Shown here: positions 1 to 5,409 of the stretch, in pieces
How the letters are laid out: each line of letters opens with the position of its first letter
Position numbering within the stretch: position 1 is the stretch's first letter
Source: Flavipsychrobacter stenotrophus
Lineage (GTDB): Bacteria > Bacteroidota > Bacteroidia > Chitinophagales > Chitinophagaceae
NCBI GenBank assembly: GCA_947371715.1
Contig: CANBQQ010000153.1
Coordinates: 1-7,408, forward strand
Direction of reading: 5' to 3'
DNA length: 7,408 bases
The notes under the pieces: model-generated
What the model saw: only the letters and a program-made list of their open reading frames with translations
Told to the model about the DNA's origin: nothing
Database searches by the model: none
Program-made: the position numbers and the translations under genes

Positions 1-959
1 GGGAATGGGTGGCGAAGGCCACTTCAGCAGTTTTAGAAGGCGAGGGGAAGCTGGATATCGAATTCAGGATAATAACTGAGAATAAGAATGTAAAAATAGT
101 ACATAGCCTTGGTCGCCTGGTTAAAGATGAAACGGGTGAGCCGGTGAAATTCATTGGTAGCCTTCGTGATGTAACGCGTCAACGCAATAGAGAGGACGAG
201 CTTAAAAACAAAGTAGAGATGCTCTATAATTCCAACAAAGAATTAGAAGAGTTTGCCTACGTAGCCAGTCATGATATGCAGGAACCACTGAGGAAGATCA
301 CTACTTTCAGCAGCAGGCTTTCTGAAAAATATAAGGATGTGCTCACCGGTGAGGGCGCACTATACCTTTCGAGGATGACGGCATCGGCAGAAAACATGCG
401 TATGCTGATCAACGATCTGCTGGAGTTTTCCCGTATATCAAATGCACAGCAACCATTCTCTGAAGTAGATCTAAATGTGATAGCAAGACAGGTAAAGATG
501 GACCTGGAACTGGTGGTGGAAGAGACGAGCACGCATTTGAGGTTCGGCAAACTGCCGGTGCTTGAAGCAATACCCACCCAGATGAAGCAGCTACTGACCA
601 ACGTGATCAGTAATGCCATAAAGTTCCGTAAGCCGCACGTCTCTCCCATCATTAGTGTAGAGGCAACTGAGGTGAACCAGGGAACAAAAGCAAAATACGA
701 ACTGAATAAGGATGGTGTATATTATAAAATAGAGATCACTGACAACGGTATAGGATTTGAACAGGAATATGCGAACAGGATATTCAATGTGTTTCAGCGC
801 CTGCATGGCAAGTCAGAATATCCCGGATCAGGAATCGGGTTGGCCATCTGCAAGAAAATAGTTGAGCATCATAATGGTGTCATTTATGCAGAGAGTACAC
901 CCGATGTAGGATCAAAATTCGTTTTTATCATCCCTGAAAAAAGGAAAGCTCTATTATGA
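1..959 (+). CDS. PAS-domain sensor histidine kinase, 5'-truncated by window edge
   Basis: This is the C-terminal part of a cytoplasmic sensor kinase that autophosphorylates on histidine and passes the phosphate to a receiver. The reading frame is open from base 3 to the left edge, so the true start lies outside; the GTG at 9 is only the first possible start inside the window. Numbering from that GTG, residues 1-60 are the end of a PAS domain with a PAC-like finish (GSLRDVTRQ), and about 60-80 look like a coiled-coil linker. The HisKA H-box SHDMQEPLRK follows, with the phospho-acceptor at H88. The HATPase_c domain has its N-box near N198/N202, DNGIGF at 245 and GSGIGLAI at 273. No membrane segment is visible in this part. 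The SHD(M/L)QEPLRK box is the type seen in Cph1-like phytochrome kinases and many Bacteroidota PAS kinases. The stop overlaps the ATG of the next gene (ATGA), indicating translational coupling. The input signal cannot be told from what is present. Confidence 0.93.
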   Translation, partial: EWVAKATSAVLEGEGKLDIEFRIITENKNVKIVHSLGRLVKDETGEPVKFIGSLRDVTRQRNREDELKNKVEMLYNSNKELEEFAYVASHDMQEPLRKITTFSSRLSEKYKDVLTGEGALYLSRMTASAENMRMLINDLLEFSRISNAQQPFSEVDLNVIARQVKMDLELVVEETSTHLRFGKLPVLEAIPTQMKQLLTNVISNAIKFRKPHVSPIISVEATEVNQGTKAKYELNKDGVYYKIEITDNGIGFEQEYANRIFNVFQRLHGKSEYPGSGIGLAICKKIVEHHNGVIYAESTPDVGSKFVFIIPEKRKALL

Positions 960-2401
960 ACCTGAAACACAAGACAGCCCGTATACTTATTGTTGATGAC
1001 GATGAGGATGATTTTATCATTACCAGCGATTTTATACGTTCTATTCCCGGTAACACGTTTATTATCGACTGGTGCCCTAATTATAATGAGGGTATCAAGC
1101 GGCTGCTGAGTGGCATGCATGATCTCTTCTTTGTAGATTACAGGTTGGGCGCGAAATCGGGTGTGGATTTTCTTAAGGAAGCCAAAGTAAATAATTGTGA
1201 TAAGCCTATAGTGCTGCTTACCGGTAAAGGCAATTATGCGGTAGATATACAGGCCATGGAATATGGCGCTATAGATTACCTGATAAAGACAGAGCTTACC
1301 GTTGAAAAAATGGAGCGCTGTATAAGATATGCGGTAGAGCGTGCGGCTACTATGCAAGCGCTGCAAGCCAATGAGCGTAAGTACAGAACTATTTTTGAGA
1401 AGTCGAAAGACGTAGTGTTCGTTACAGATATTCACCTCAATTTCATCGACGTAAATTCGGCTATCTACAATCTTCTGGGATTTACAAAAGAAGAAATACT
1501 GGGTACAAGCCTGGGTGATATCATTGATCAGTCTCAACACAAAAAATTTCTGCTGCAGTCATTGCCACACCGCCATAGTGTAAATGACTGGGAAGTACTA
1601 CTCAATACCAAAGACGGCGAAAAGAAGCAGTGTACGCTGTCTGTGACCATGGAGCAGAACGAAACAGAAAGTGGTTATGTGCAAGGTATTATACACGATA
1701 TCACCAATCTTAAAAAGATAGAGAAAGCCAACCTGCAGGGAGAAAAACTGGCAGCTGCCGGCAGGCTTGTGCGCACCATCGCGCATGAGGTACGCAACCC
1801 ACTAAATAACATTACCTTGTCGATAGAGCAAATGCAACATTATATCAAAGATGAAAGCATGGAGCTCTATATGAATATAATACAGCGCAACAGCAAGCGT
1901 ATAAGTGACCTTATCAGTGAGCTGCTATATACCTCGCGCCCGGCAGAGAATACGCTACAGAGAGAGGTTTTGCAGAATGTGCTGGATGATGTGATCTCTG
2001 CATCGATAGACCGCATTACGCTTAAAAACATGAAGCTGCACGTAAATTATCCTGATGCTATGCAGGAGATAATGGCAGATCGGGAAAAGCTGAAGCTGGC
2101 GCTATTGAATATAGTGATCAATGCTATTGAGGCAATGGCTGAAGGGCAAGGTATGCTCGTTATCAATATAGATCATAATGACAAATACGCCATTCTTACT
2201 ATTACTGACAATGGTGCCGGAATAAGCGAGGAGAATATATCCAGGCTCTTTGAACCTTACTTTACTCAAAAGAGAAATGGGGTAGGGTTGGGATTAACGT
2301 TTACCCTAAATATACTGCAGGCGCATAAAGCAATTATAGAGGTGACATCAGAACTTGGAAAGGGGACTGTATTCACGATAAGTTTCCCTCTGGCTCAATA
2401 G
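956..2401 (+). CDS. REC-PAS-HisKA-HATPase histidine kinase
   Basis: This is a 481-residue cytoplasmic signalling kinase with a receiver domain at its N-terminus. The receiver (about 8-130) has the acidic pocket D14-D16, phospho-acceptor D61 (FVDYRLG), T89 (LLTGKG) and K111. A PAS domain spans about 141-255 and ends in a PAC-like HDITNLKK. The HisKA box AHEVRNPLNN places the phospho-acceptor at H277. HATPase_c shows N385/N389, DNGAGI from 418 and GVGLGL at 442-447. Every residue needed for both phospho-transfer steps is visible. Because the receiver precedes the kinase, this is not the classic kinase-then-receiver hybrid. In this layout the receiver usually takes phosphate from another kinase and controls the attached one, which is an inference here. 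The start ATG overlaps the preceding kinase's stop by 4 bp, so the two are probably one operon. It converges on a stand-alone receiver gene only 26 bp beyond its stop. No transmembrane segment is seen. Confidence 0.95.
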   Translation: MNLKHKTARILIVDDDEDDFIITSDFIRSIPGNTFIIDWCPNYNEGIKRLLSGMHDLFFVDYRLGAKSGVDFLKEAKVNNCDKPIVLLTGKGNYAVDIQAMEYGAIDYLIKTELTVEKMERCIRYAVERAATMQALQANERKYRTIFEKSKDVVFVTDIHLNFIDVNSAIYNLLGFTKEEILGTSLGDIIDQSQHKKFLLQSLPHRHSVNDWEVLLNTKDGEKKQCTLSVTMEQNETESGYVQGIIHDITNLKKIEKANLQGEKLAAAGRLVRTIAHEVRNPLNNITLSIEQMQHYIKDESMELYMNIIQRNSKRISDLISELLYTSRPAENTLQREVLQNVLDDVISASIDRITLKNMKLHVNYPDAMQEIMADREKLKLALLNIVINAIEAMAEGQGMLVINIDHNDKYAILTITDNGAGISEENISRLFEPYFTQKRNGVGLGLTFTLNILQAHKAIIEVTSELGKGTVFTISFPLAQ

Positions 2402-2427
2402 TTTGGGCCTGAACAAATTTTCAGAAT

Positions 2428-2781
2428 TTACAGAGATGCAAGTTGCAGGTCCAGATCGCTGAGGCTGATCGGTTTTTCCAATACTTTATACCGCGTGTGC
2501 TCAGGCATAACGGGTATCTCAGGGTGAAAGGCACTAATAAGAACTATATAAGTAGAGGGGTAAGAAGTTGCAAAGCTGGCGGCATTGCTCCAGCCGATAC
2601 CATCGGGTAAATTATTGTCGAGGAAGAGTATGTCCGGTCTTACTTCATTCAATATTTTCTTGCCTTCAGACAGGGTGTGTGACAGGAAGACATTATAATG
2701 TTTACGTATGAAGTAATCTTTTAGTAAAAGACACAGGTCGGTTTCATCATCTATTATTAGTATTTTTTTCTCAACTGACAT
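2428..2781 (-). CDS. single-domain response regulator (CheY-like)
   Basis: This 117-residue protein is a receiver domain and nothing more. D11, D12 and E13 form the metal-binding pocket (LIIDDE), D55 is the phospho-acceptor (LFLDNNLPDG), S83 is the switch Ser/Thr (VLISAF) and K103-P104 is the conserved Lys-Pro pair. Its length is normal for a stand-alone receiver and there is no DNA-binding or enzymatic tail. It probably shuttles phosphate or acts by binding a protein partner. The stop lies 26 bp from the stop of the convergent REC-PAS kinase, which makes that kinase a likely partner by proximity (inference). The ATG at 2779-2781 has no Shine-Dalgarno sequence; its leader contains TTTAACAGCA, as does that of the other receiver gene upstream. 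The segment after the switch serine (84-101) is slightly unusual, with FHPEIPVMPEH in place of the common GAxDYL pattern. Confidence 0.92.
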   Translation of the reverse strand: MSVEKKILIIDDETDLCLLLKDYFIRKHYNVFLSHTLSEGKKILNEVRPDILFLDNNLPDGIGWSNAASFATSYPSTYIVLISAFHPEIPVMPEHTRYKVLEKPISLSDLDLQLASL

Positions 2782-2797
2782 ATTTATTGCTGTTAAA

Positions 2798-2828
2798 CCA
2801 GATTATCATTCACTGCCCAATTTCACAA
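2798..2828 (-). promoter_or_regulatory. candidate promoter of the 117-aa receiver gene
   Basis: On the - strand a TTG (2826-2828) is followed after 20 nt by TAATCTGG (2798-2805), a weak match to the Bacteroidota -7 box TAnnTTTG. It continues directly into TTTAACAGCA, and the ATG comes 6 nt after that. Support comes from the same layout upstream of the second receiver gene. The -7 box itself is poor, so this is tentative. Confidence 0.35.
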
Positions 2829-2918
2829 CACTATTAAATAATGATTTTCAGGTATTTCTATATTGATGTTATCTGATAATTTACTTTGGTAGTTGTTATA
2901 GGTCACTACATGACGTTC

Positions 2919-2935
2919 AAAAACAATGCCATTGT
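2919..2935 (-). terminator. weak hairpin plus U-run after the Rcp1-like receiver gene
   Basis: Directly downstream of the 141-aa receiver's stop, the - strand reads ACAAT-GGC-ATTGT followed by a short T-run. In RNA this gives a 5-bp stem with a 3-nt loop (the DNA dyad has 6-bp arms around a central base) and four to five U. The stem is short and A/U-rich, so termination may be partial and the next receiver gene could still be reached by read-through. Confidence 0.35.
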
Positions 2936-2936
2936 A

Positions 2937-3362
2937 CTAAGGTGAAATAGAGGTATGGATCCAATAGCTGCGTAATACTGCCACTGTCTTTATTAAATTC
3001 TCAAAGCTGTTTGGTTTCGTTATGTAAGAATTAGCTCCCAGTTCATAACAACGTCTCATTTCCTGCTCATTATTAGTAGTGCTGAAGATGATCACGGGTA
3101 TCTTCTTGTAAAGAGGATTACTTTTCAGTTCCTTCAATACTTCGCGGCCGTCTTTTTTAGGCATGTTTAAATCGAGAAGAATAAAATTGGGCATTTTGTC
3201 GGGTTGCCCGTTTTGGGAATGTTTATGCAGGTACTCCAGTACTTCAACCCCATTTTCTACAAAGTGTAGCTTGTCTTTATACCCATTTTCCTCAAATGCA
3301 GTTTGCAACAAAAACCGGTCATCTGCGTCATCTTCTGCAATCAGGATAAATATCTCTTCCAT
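2937..3362 (-). CDS. Rcp1-like single-domain response regulator
   Basis: This 141-residue stand-alone receiver resembles the Rcp1 family, the partners of cyanobacterial phytochrome kinase Cph1 and of many Bacteroidota PAS kinases. Family-like features are the opening ILIAEDDADDRFLLQ, the loop with a proline after the second helix (about 46-58), LLDLNMPKKDGREVL with phospho-acceptor D64, the IIFSTTNN switch region (S94/T95) and ITKP with K116. The acidic pocket is E10, D11, D12. There is no output domain. The nearby truncated kinase carries the Cph1-like box SHDMQEPLRK, so this protein is its most natural phospho-acceptor in the window (inference from family pairing, not proof). The gene is the first of two same-strand receiver genes, 155 bp apart. 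The ATG at 3360-3362 lacks a Shine-Dalgarno sequence. Confidence 0.94.
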   Translation of the reverse strand: MEEIFILIAEDDADDRFLLQTAFEENGYKDKLHFVENGVEVLEYLHKHSQNGQPDKMPNFILLDLNMPKKDGREVLKELKSNPLYKKIPVIIFSTTNNEQEMRRCYELGANSYITKPNSFENLIKTVAVLRSYWIHTSISP

Positions 3363-3371
3363 TGGCTTTAC

Positions 3372-3389
3372 TGCTGTTAAATAAAGGTA
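3372..3389 (-). promoter_or_regulatory. candidate -7 box and conserved leader of the Rcp1-like gene
   Basis: On the - strand TACCTTTA (3382-3389) matches TAnnTTTG except for the last base and runs straight into TTTAACAGCA (3372-3381), 9 nt before the ATG. The other receiver gene has TA plus 6 nt followed by the same TTTAACAGCA. The nearest upstream TTG (3406-3408) is only 16 nt away, shorter than usual for a -33 element. Confidence 0.45.
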
Positions 3390-3521
3390 TATAAAAATAT
3401 TGTTTCAACGTGTTTTATTGGCCATGTTGTTGGCGGTTTTGAACATTTGTTACTGCAAATATCTCTGTTACAGAAATTTACCCCGAAGCTGGATAATTAC
3501 GAATGTAAAAATGGGACGTGG

Positions 3522-3573
3522 GCCGCAGTGAATGCGGCATTGAACCTTACTACCGGTAGTAGTGCCACGGCAT
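3522..3573. repeat. cluster of dyad-symmetric elements upstream of the acidic-protein gene
   Basis: Three inverted repeats lie within about 50 bp. GCCGCA/TGCGGC (3522-3527 and 3533-3538) has a 5-nt loop. TACTACCGGTAGTA (3548-3561) is a perfect 14-bp palindrome. TGCC/GGCA (3563-3566 and 3569-3572) is short, with a 2-nt centre. The 14-bp palindrome has the form of a dimeric-repressor operator, and it sits just upstream of the possible -7 box of the following gene. The rest of the 3363-3614 gap is A/T-rich with no recognisable gene. Confidence 0.6.
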
Positions 3574-3582
3574 GATGTTAGC

Positions 3583-3590
3583 TGCCTTTG
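3583..3590 (+). promoter_or_regulatory. possible -7 box of the acidic-protein gene
   Basis: TGCCTTTG at 3583-3590 differs from TAnnTTTG by one base and lies 24 nt before the ATG at 3615. That spacing would give a leader of roughly 15-20 nt. I see no convincing -33 TTG at about 20 nt upstream, so this is a weak call. Confidence 0.3.
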
Positions 3591-3614
3591 GATTGTATTT
3601 TAAAAAGAACAATC

Positions 3615-3947
3615 ATGAAAACGCAAACAGAAAACAACGAACAGCTGAATAAGCAAGGGACGAATGAAACAGGCTATGTGCCGCAGCAACAAGGCGTTAA
3701 CCAACAGCCGGACAGGGATAGGGTGCCCAGCGGCACACAGACCGACTACAGGGAAAGAACCACACGTGGCAGCAGCGTAACAACATCGGGAGGAGCGCGC
3801 GACAATAACGAGGAGATATCTAACCGCAACGAAGAAGGCGAGACTGCCGACGAAGAAATGGATGAGACACTTGATGAAGACGATGATTGGGATGAAGAGG
3901 ACACGATGGGTGATGATGACCAGGCAGAAGCTGATGAGCGCGCCTGA
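3615..3947 (+). CDS. small, disordered, highly acidic protein of unknown function
   Basis: I do not recognise this protein. I chose the ATG at 3615 (start MKTQTENNEQ), giving 110 residues. A TTG nine codons upstream is in frame, but it coincides with the possible promoter box. There is no signal peptide, membrane segment or cysteine. Residues 1-65 are rich in Q, N, T, G and R. The last 45 residues contain about 25 Asp/Glu in dense runs such as DEDDDWDEED, with a single Trp in the middle. Such composition implies an unfolded polyanion; family-level possibilities are a nucleic-acid mimic, a chaperone of basic proteins or a cation-binding protein, but nothing in the sequence decides between them. 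It stands alone, convergent to the ribosomal-protein operon, with a dyad-rich upstream region and a strong terminator 54 bp after its stop. The long open frame with sharply biased composition makes a real gene likely. Confidence 0.75.
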   Translation: MKTQTENNEQLNKQGTNETGYVPQQQGVNQQPDRDRVPSGTQTDYRERTTRGSSVTTSGGARDNNEEISNRNEEGETADEEMDETLDEDDDWDEEDTMGDDDQAEADERA

Positions 3948-4000
3948 TTTGCTTCAACGTTATCTGCGAATAAACATCACCTGGTAATAGACCAACAAAC

Positions 4001-4026
4001 AAAAGCCACCTGTAAGGGTGGCTTTT
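4001..4026. terminator. bidirectional intrinsic terminator
   Basis: AAAAGCCACC (4001-4010) pairs perfectly with GGTGGCTTTT (4017-4026) around a 6-nt loop. The stem starts in A4 and ends in T4, so each strand reads a G/C-rich hairpin followed by a U-run. It lies between the acidic-protein gene (+) and the end of the DUF4295 gene (-), and can terminate both. Between it and the DUF4295 stop (4027-4083) I see nothing else. Confidence 0.85.
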
Positions 4027-4083
4027 AAATATAGTTTATAAGTCCTGGGGGCTATAGATATTCCCTTGGGCTTAGAGGGGCGG

Positions 4084-4257
4084 CTATTTTACTTGATCTA
4101 AATAGTCTTTCACCTTATCTTTATGCACCATACCTTCTTTAAAAGTATATGCTCCGGTCTTAGGGCTGCGTACTGCCTTAATTACTTTGGTGTAATTTTT
4201 AGCTTCTGCTGCCGCTTTCGGGTCTTTCTTTATCGCGGTTTTAGCTGCTTTTGCCAT
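4084..4257 (-). CDS. DUF4295 family protein, ribosomal cluster, 57 aa
   Basis: Read directly from the - strand, this ORF begins MAKAAKTAIKKD and ends DYLDQVK. The stretch VIKAVRSPKTGAYTFKEGMV matches the core of DUF4295, a Bacteroidota-specific family of about 50 residues encoded next to rpmG. The protein is very basic, with many Lys and few acidic residues in its first 40 positions, as expected for an rRNA-binding protein. It starts 21 bp after the rpmG stop and is the last gene of the rpmB-rpmG operon before the bidirectional terminator. A Bacteroidota-specific large-subunit protein named bL38 has been reported from the Flavobacterium johnsoniae ribosome structure. I think this family may be that protein, but I cannot confirm the match from memory. 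The gene is easily missed because it is so short. Confidence 0.88.
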   Translation of the reverse strand: MAKAAKTAIKKDPKAAAEAKNYTKVIKAVRSPKTGAYTFKEGMVHKDKVKDYLDQVK

Positions 4258-4278
4258 CGCTTAAATATTTTAAATTGA

Positions 4279-4461
4279 TTACTTAATTTCTTTGTGTACT
4301 GTTACTTTCTTAAGAATAGGATTGTATTTCTTCAACTCCAGGCGTTCTGTAGTTGTTTTCTTATTCTTAGTAGTAATATAACGGCTGGTTCCGGGCATTC
4401 CGCTGTTTTTATGCTCGGTGCACTCCATTATAACTTGAACGCGGTTTCCTTTTTTAGCCAT
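4279..4461 (-). CDS. rpmG: 50S ribosomal protein bL33
   Basis: This 60-residue basic protein of the large ribosomal subunit begins MAKKGNRVQVIMEC and has the family core SRYITTKNKKTTTERLELKKYNP followed by the VTVHKEIK tail, split here only by I-L-K-K. It has a single cysteine (C14), so it is the zinc-free form; the paired CxxC motifs of the zinc form are absent. Length is normal. It lies 33 bp after rpmB and 21 bp before the DUF4295 gene, all on one strand, so the three are probably one transcript driven from upstream of rpmB. The start has no Shine-Dalgarno sequence. Confidence 0.97.
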   Translation of the reverse strand: MAKKGNRVQVIMECTEHKNSGMPGTSRYITTKNKKTTTERLELKKYNPILKKVTVHKEIK

Positions 4462-4494
4462 TTTTTAAGCTTTGAATTATTTAACGTAACAAAA

Positions 4495-4731
4495 TTATAG
4501 TTTAATACCTTTTTCGCGAAGTTCGCTCAACACTACATTCAATCCGTTCTTGTTGATAGTGCGGATAGCATCTGTAGTTAATTTTAAGGTGATCCAACGG
4601 TCTTCTTCAGCTATGAAGAAACGCTTAGTCTGCAAATTAGGCAGGAAACGACGTTTCGCCTTTTTGTTAGAGAAAGAAACTTTATGACCTACAACAGGTT
4701 TTCTACCCGTTACCTGACAAACACGTGCCAT
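4495..4731 (-). CDS. rpmB: 50S ribosomal protein bL28
   Basis: This 78-residue protein shows the bL28 signature MARVCQVTGRKPVVGHKVS, then KRRFLPNLQTKRFF, then LKLTTDAIRTINKNGL and the LSELREKGIKL tail. It contacts 23S rRNA in the large subunit. Length is the usual 77-78 residues, and only one cysteine is present (zinc-free form). It is the first gene of the rpmB-rpmG-DUF4295 operon, preceded at 23 bp by a perfect -7 box TACCTTTGC. A-rich and U-rich sequence rather than a purine Shine-Dalgarno motif precedes the ATG. Confidence 0.98.
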   Translation of the reverse strand: MARVCQVTGRKPVVGHKVSFSNKKAKRRFLPNLQTKRFFIAEEDRWITLKLTTDAIRTINKNGLNVVLSELREKGIKL

Positions 4732-4753
4732 GATTTTTAATTTTTTTAGGACT

Positions 4754-4762
4754 GCAAAGGTA
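4754..4762 (-). promoter_or_regulatory. -7 box of the rpmB operon (proximal)
   Basis: On the - strand TACCTTTGC is a perfect match to the Bacteroidota TAnnTTTGC box, placed to give a leader of roughly 15-20 nt before the rpmB ATG. A TTG occurs further upstream (4787-4789), but the 24-nt gap is longer than usual. Position and sequence make this the best main promoter candidate. Confidence 0.75.
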
Positions 4763-4838
4763 AGTAAAAAAATATCAATAAAACCGCAACCATGAAAAAT
4801 AAAATTTTATTCTCCGCTATATATGGTTGAACGGGATG

Positions 4839-4870
4839 CAAATGTAAGAAAAATATTCAATAACCATCAA
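4839..4870 (-). promoter_or_regulatory. second upstream promoter for the rpmB operon
   Basis: On the - strand TTG (4868-4870) is followed after 21 nt by TACATTTGCA (box 4839-4846, perfect to TAnnTTTG). Both elements and their spacing suit the Bacteroidota housekeeping sigma factor. No gene lies between it and rpmB, so its transcript would carry a leader of about 100 nt. Confidence 0.5.
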
Positions 4871-4907
4871 TGAAATTCAGAAAGGACAAAAAGAACCGGC
4901 AATACTG

Positions 4908-4915
4908 CAAATATA
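4908..4915 (-). promoter_or_regulatory. third, most distal TAnnTTTG box upstream of rpmB
   Basis: TATATTTGCA on the - strand is a perfect -7 box lying 6 bp beyond the stop of the DUF2809 gene. I see no good -33 TTG at the right distance, so it is weaker than the other two. The 4732-4921 gap holds only these boxes and A/T-rich sequence. Confidence 0.35.
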
Positions 4916-4921
4916 CCACTC

Positions 4922-5305
4922 TTATTTTGCCGAAAGTTGCGTTGTCTTTTTCCTGCTTTCAATAAGCCATATACAACCAACACCCAGCGTATAGGCCAGC
5001 ATATCGCCCCACGAAAAACCGCTCCCAAGTATCCATTGAGCGGGGCGGGAATGCTGCAGCCCAAGGTGTACTATAAGATGAAAGTACTGCGTTATCTCAA
5101 TGGTATAAGCGATGAACAGCACAGCTATAGCCATTGTACGGTAACCGGCTTTTATAAAGCTCTTCAAGCCGCAATACATTAGCATCACTACCAGGAAATC
5201 GCCAAACGTCGGACGAATGAAGTCATCGTGCATAAATGCAGCGATAAATACTTCGGTAATAAACAGGACTATTGCCCAGAGGAAATATCTTAAATTGAAA
5301 GCCAT
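4922..5305 (-). CDS. DUF2809 family small integral membrane protein
   Basis: This 127-residue inner-membrane protein has about four hydrophobic helices, near residues 7-24, 34-50, 57-74 and 100-115, and a short charged tail (ESRKKTTQLSAK). Family marks of DUF2809 are the FIRPTFGDFLVV segment at 29-40, the IEITQYF patch (E70, Q73) in the third helix, and GSGFSWGDMLAYTLG near 94-108, with Gly-Asp pairs at 35-36 and 100-101. The function of the family is unknown; it has some resemblance to VanZ-like proteins. Length is normal. It has its own promoter box 17 bp upstream and no partner gene: rpmB lies about 190 bp downstream and the MFS gene about 100 bp upstream, all on the same strand. Start ATG at 5303-5305 gives the expected first helix. 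Confidence 0.88.
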   Translation of the reverse strand: MAFNLRYFLWAIVLFITEVFIAAFMHDDFIRPTFGDFLVVMLMYCGLKSFIKAGYRTMAIAVLFIAYTIEITQYFHLIVHLGLQHSRPAQWILGSGFSWGDMLAYTLGVGCIWLIESRKKTTQLSAK

Positions 5306-5311
5306 AAAAGT

Positions 5312-5330
5312 ACTTTGTATTTCAAAGTTA
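5312..5330 (-). promoter_or_regulatory. promoter of the DUF2809 gene with overlapping dyad
   Basis: On the - strand TAACTTTG (5323-5330) is a perfect -7 box 17 bp before the ATG. The box overlaps an inverted repeat, ACTTTG/CAAAGT (5312-5317 and 5323-5328, 5-nt centre). That could be a small operator or coincidence in A/T-rich DNA. No clear -33 TTG is visible. The rest of 5331-5409 contains no recognisable element. Confidence 0.5.
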
Positions 5331-5409
5331 ATGTAAAAAATGAAATAGAAAGAGAAATGATGAATAGATGGTAAAGAAATTTAGATAGGATCGAAAATAA
5401 GGAGTGGGT

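Noticed and set aside
269..806. Two - strand open frames antisense to the first kinase
   Set aside because: They overlap intact HisKA and HATPase motifs on the + strand and show no recognisable protein features.
884..1540. Long - strand open frame (218 codons) antisense to the REC-PAS kinase
   Set aside because: It lies wholly over strong kinase coding sequence, its translation has no domain-like pattern, and no promoter box precedes it. It is a shadow of the + strand gene.
2409..2424. CTGAA/TTCAG inverted repeat between the convergent kinase and receiver genes
   Set aside because: The stem is only 5 bp and no U-run follows on either strand, so it is not convincing as a terminator.
3588..3614. 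TTG start nine codons upstream of the acidic-protein ATG
   Set aside because: The TTG is part of the possible -7 box TGCCTTTG, and the ATG at 3615 is a better start with a suitable leader.
4294..4500. + strand open frame opposite rpmG
   Set aside because: bL33 on the other strand is unmistakable, so this frame is a shadow.
4798..4811. 14-bp palindrome AATAAAATTTTATT
   Set aside because: It is made only of A and T in an A/T-rich gap, too weak for a hairpin terminator and expected by chance.
4746..4867. Two tiny - strand ORFs (15-16 codons, ATGs at 4791-4793 and 4865-4867) between the upstream boxes and rpmB
   Set aside because: They could be leader peptides for the longer transcripts, but each is A/T-rich, short enough to arise by chance, and has no repeated codon or hairpin pattern of an attenuator.
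4867..5064. - strand open frame overlapping the end of the DUF2809 gene
   Set aside because: It overlaps DUF2809 in another frame and lacks promoter and family features.
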